Shown here: one piece after another, positions 60,214 through 64,000 of the stretch
Layout: every line of letters begins with the position of its first letter
How positions within the stretch are numbered: the stretch's first letter is position 1
Assembly: GCF_009469595.2 (NCBI RefSeq)
Contig: NZ_SSXV01000020.1
Location: 28,161 to 92,160, forward strand
From: Thauera sp. 2A1
GTDB lineage: Bacteria > Pseudomonadota > Gammaproteobacteria > Burkholderiales > Rhodocyclaceae
Length of the DNA stretch: 64,000 nt
Direction: 5' to 3'
Notes under the pieces: generated by a model
What the model saw: only the letters and a program-made list of their open reading frames with translations
Told to the model about the DNA's origin: nothing
Databases searched by the model: none
Translations under genes and position numbers: made by a program

Positions 60214-61382
60214 CGCAAGACGCGTGCGATGCGTTCGGCCGCTTCCAGCAGGCGTTCGCGGCGCGTGGTGTAGGCGATGCGCAGGTGGCGGCGCGGTAGG
60301 TGGTCGCCGAAGTCGATGCCCGGCGTGGCGGCGACGCCGGCTTCCTCGATCAGGCGGCGGGCGAGCGCTTCGGCGTCGTCCGCCAGCGGCGACACGTCGG
60401 CGTAGATGTAGAACGCGCCCTGCGGCTCGGCGGCGATGGTGAAGCCGATGTCGCGCAGCGCCGGCAGCAGGGTGTCGCGGCGCTCGGCGAACTCGTGCCG
60501 GCGCGCTTCCAGGATGTCGAGCGTGGACGGCGCGAAGGCGGCCAGTGCCGCGTGCTGGGCGGGCGTCGAAGGGGCGATGAAGAAGTGCTGTGCCAGCTTC
60601 TCGACGGTGCGCACATAGCCCTGCGGCGCGACCAGCCAGCCGAGGCGCCAGCCGGTCATGCCGAAATACTTGGAGAAGCTGTTGACCACGAAGAGGTCGT
60701 CGGCGGCGTTGAGCGCCGGCCGCGACAGCGCGGTGGAGGCGTCGACGCCGTAGGTGAGGCCTTGGTAGATCTCATCGACCAGCAGCAGGCCGCCGCGGGC
60801 CTGGGTGACGCGGTGCAGTGCTTCGATTTCGGCGCCGGTCAGCAGGGTGCCGGTGGGGTTGGACGGGGTGGCCACCATGAGGCCGCGGGTGCGCGCGCTC
60901 CATGCCGAGTCCACCTGGCCGGGGGTGGGCTGGTAGCGGCTCGCGGCATCGACCGGCAGGCCGCGCGCGACGCCTTCGAAGCTGCGCACCAAGTGGCGGT
61001 TGGACGGATAGCCCGGATCGGGCAGCAGCCATTCGTCGCCCGGGTCGGTGGTGGCGGCCAGCGCCAGCATCAGCGCGCCCGAGGCGCCGGCGGTGACGAT
61101 GATGCGCTCGGGCGCCACGTCGGCGCCGAAGCGGTCGTGGTAGAAGCGGGCGATGGCTTCGCGCAGCGCCGGCAGGCCCAGGCCGGAGGTGTAATGCACG
61201 TCGCCGCCCGCGATGAAGCGCGTGGCGGCGTCGAGCATGGGCTGTGGCGTGGGAAAGTCGGGCTCGCCGACTTCCATGTGGATGATGTCGCGCCCCTGCG
61301 CCTCGAGCTCGCGTGCGCGGCGCAGCAGCTCCATGACGTGGAAGGGCTGGATGTCGGCGGTGCGGCGGGCGAGATGGAGCAT
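60210..61382 (-). CDS. PLP-dependent aminotransferase, class I/II
   Basis: 390 residues. Fold-type I transaminase: MEVGEPDFPTPQPMLDAA, GLPALREAIARFY, VATPSNPTGTLL, LLLVDEIYQGLTYG and NSFSKYFGMTGWRLGWLVAPQ (Lys for PLP), with a final HLRIAYTTRRERLLEA. Similar to alanine/aspartate/aromatic aminotransferases; the exact substrate cannot be fixed by eye. Confidence 0.92.
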   Translation of the reverse strand: MLHLARRTADIQPFHVMELLRRARELEAQGRDIIHMEVGEPDFPTPQPMLDAATRFIAGGDVHYTSGLGLPALREAIARFYHDRFGADVAPERIIVTAGASGALMLALAATTDPGDEWLLPDPGYPSNRHLVRSFEGVARGLPVDAASRYQPTPGQVDSAWSARTRGLMVATPSNPTGTLLTGAEIEALHRVTQARGGLLLVDEIYQGLTYGVDASTALSRPALNAADDLFVVNSFSKYFGMTGWRLGWLVAPQGYVRTVEKLAQHFFIAPSTPAQHAALAAFAPSTLDILEARRHEFAERRDTLLPALRDIGFTIAAEPQGAFYIYADVSPLADDAEALARRLIEEAGVAATPGIDFGDHLPRRHLRIAYTTRRERLLEAAERIARVLR

Positions 61383-61430
61383 CGAAAAATTCCATGGCGG
61401 CGAAGACGCGAATCGTAACCCGCCAAAAGC

Positions 61431-61509
61431 AAAAGCGCCTCGCGGCGCCTTTCGGATGTGGGGGTGGCGGGCTGAAGCCCGCCCTACGTGTGCCTCGGCA
61501 CGCTGCTGT
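61431..61509. repeat. Terminator-plus-REP cassette, copy 1
   Basis: A ~80-bp unit: GCGCC/GGCGC hairpin (61435-61448), the palindrome GGCGGGCTGAAGCCCGCC, then ACGTGTGCCTCGGCACG. Copy 2 (61514-61595) follows directly with few differences. Confidence 0.85.
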
Positions 61510-61540
61510 AAATAAAAGAGCGCCTTGCGGCGCCTTTTGG
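61510..61540 (-). terminator. Rho-independent terminator of pckG
   Basis: On the minus strand GGCGCC-GCAA-GGCGC is followed by TCTTTTATTT. It lies ~85 bp after the pckG stop. The sister hairpin at 61435-61448, followed by TTTTGCTTTT, gives a second terminator. Confidence 0.8.
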
Positions 61541-61595
61541 ATGTGGGGATGGCGGGCTGAAGCCCGCCCTACGTGTGCCTCGGCACGGTGCTGTA
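61514..61595. repeat. Terminator-plus-REP cassette, copy 2
   Basis: A near-identical tandem copy of 61431-61509; ends at ...GCACGGTGCTGTA, followed by a related palindrome GGGCCGGCTTCAGCCGGCC. Confidence 0.85.
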
Positions 61596-61622
61596 GGGCC
61601 GGCTTCAGCCGGCCATCTTCGT

Positions 61623-63470
<1,848 letters not shown>

Positions 63471-63872
63471 GGGAAATCCTCTCCTCTCTCCACAATTCGG
63501 AAGCGAAACCGTTTCCCGTCGGTCGAGCCCGTGACGTCTCGAAGGCCTTGCGGCCGGCGGGCGGGCGGCGGAATGGCCGGGTTGAGGATGGGGCGCAGCC
63601 CGGCGATCCGCACTTCGTCGACCGGTAGCCCTAGGGGTTTACCTCGATCAGCGAAGCCGCAGGATTATGCCACGCCGGGCCTGTCACGCGCGCGGACCTT
63701 TGCACCAATATCACATGTTTTCACATGGTAATTTACGATTTCATTATGTGAGAAATTCGTCAAAGAAGAGTATGCTTCGCGCTCCGCGACCATCGGGCGG
63801 CGTTAGTCTATGCGCCAGGCCAGCGGAGGGCCGCGAGGGCAAACAGCGTCAACGACAGGAGGGACGACCGAC
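63471..63872. other. pckG-maeB intergenic region
   Basis: 402 bp between divergent start codons. The AT-rich part at 63705-63760 carries the TCACATG sites listed separately; nothing else recognised. Confidence 0.7.
63711..63751. promoter_or_regulatory. TCACATG direct repeat plus inverted half-site
   Basis: TCACATG at 63711 and again at 63721 (10-bp spacing) and inverted TTATGTGA at 63744-63751. Situated 120-160 bp before maeB. It looks like a multi-site operator for a carbon-metabolism regulator. Confidence 0.5.
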
Positions 63873-64000
63873 ATGGACGAATTGATACGCGCAGCAGCGC
63901 TCGACTACCACCGCTACCCGCGGCCGGGCAAGATTTCAGTGACGCCGACGAAGGTGCTGTCCAACCAGCGCGACCTGTCGCTGGCGTATTCGCCCGGGGT
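63873..64000 (+). CDS. maeB: NADP-dependent malic enzyme, N-terminal part
   Basis: The first 42 codons are in the window (MDELIRAAALDYHRYPRPGKISVTPTKVLSNQRDLSLAYSPG). 'ALDYHRxPRPGKIxVxPTK...RDLALAYSPGV' is the invariant start of MaeB-type malic enzymes, which decarboxylate malate to pyruvate. AGGAGGGA precedes the ATG. The gene continues beyond the right edge. Confidence 0.93.
   Translation, partial: MDELIRAAALDYHRYPRPGKISVTPTKVLSNQRDLSLAYSPG

Overview
The window reads as a chromosomal segment of a GC-rich betaproteobacterium, most likely a Rhodocyclales member (Thauera/Azoarcus/Zoogloea-like). This is inferred from codon bias and gene content: GTP-dependent PEP carboxykinase, a rhodoquinone-type methyltransferase (RquA), an MtoX/SCO/MauG operon and a decayed PEP-CTERM protein. 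No rRNA, tRNA or CRISPR array was seen.

Layout. 0-5 kb: start of an outer-membrane protein, a small His/Cys membrane protein, a PLD-like protein, a PAP2 phosphatase-dgkA pair, an HD-GYP protein, and a PepSY protein-cytochrome b561 operon behind four helically phased TTCAG repeats. 5.3-9.2 kb: a copper/oxidative-stress-type regulon consisting of thioredoxin-CcdA, ECF sigma factor-NrsF, and a bufferin/HvfA-like Cys-rich peptide with its MNIO and DUF2063 partners. All three operons carry the same promoter, GTAACC-N16-CGAA. 9.2-13.9 kb: a K+ channel-mprF-acvB membrane-lipid operon. 14.2-14.8 kb: an nnrU stub and a MOSC protein.

15-21.3 kb is an acquired island. It holds a toxin-antitoxin pair, a small integrase, a 480-bp decayed recombinase element with 33-bp terminal inverted repeats, a dead XRE repressor, and a run of five unfamiliar genes (nucleotidyltransferase-like pair, then a TIGR04255-like/DWDGYG/HYD trio). 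Two divergent inverted copies of a ~99-bp repeat bracket it. This is the best candidate for an undescribed system.

21.7-47.5 kb is mostly housekeeping and signalling: gltA, pirin, rquA, arylsulfatase, a GGDEF-EAL protein, an M23 peptidase, a large hybrid kinase, a tandem alpha/beta hydrolase, transporters, MarR, and an mtoX-SCO-mauG operon divergent from an MHS transporter.

47.5-54.2 kb: remnants of a CHRD/PEP-CTERM gene and of wrbA, then DoxX, pirin, two YceI proteins, LysR, gor and a DUF1345 protein. 54.5-59.7 kb is a second accessory patch: four toxin-antitoxin modules (Phd/RelE, HigBA, HicAB, ParDE) around a restriction-modification gene that has lost its methylase core, with interspersed short repeats. 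59.8-64 kb returns to core metabolism (VOC protein, aminotransferase, pckG, start of maeB).

A recurring theme is deletion scars: aldehyde dehydrogenase, nnrU, XRE repressor, recombinase, CHRD/PEP-CTERM, wrbA and a type IIG-like RM gene all survive only as fragments.
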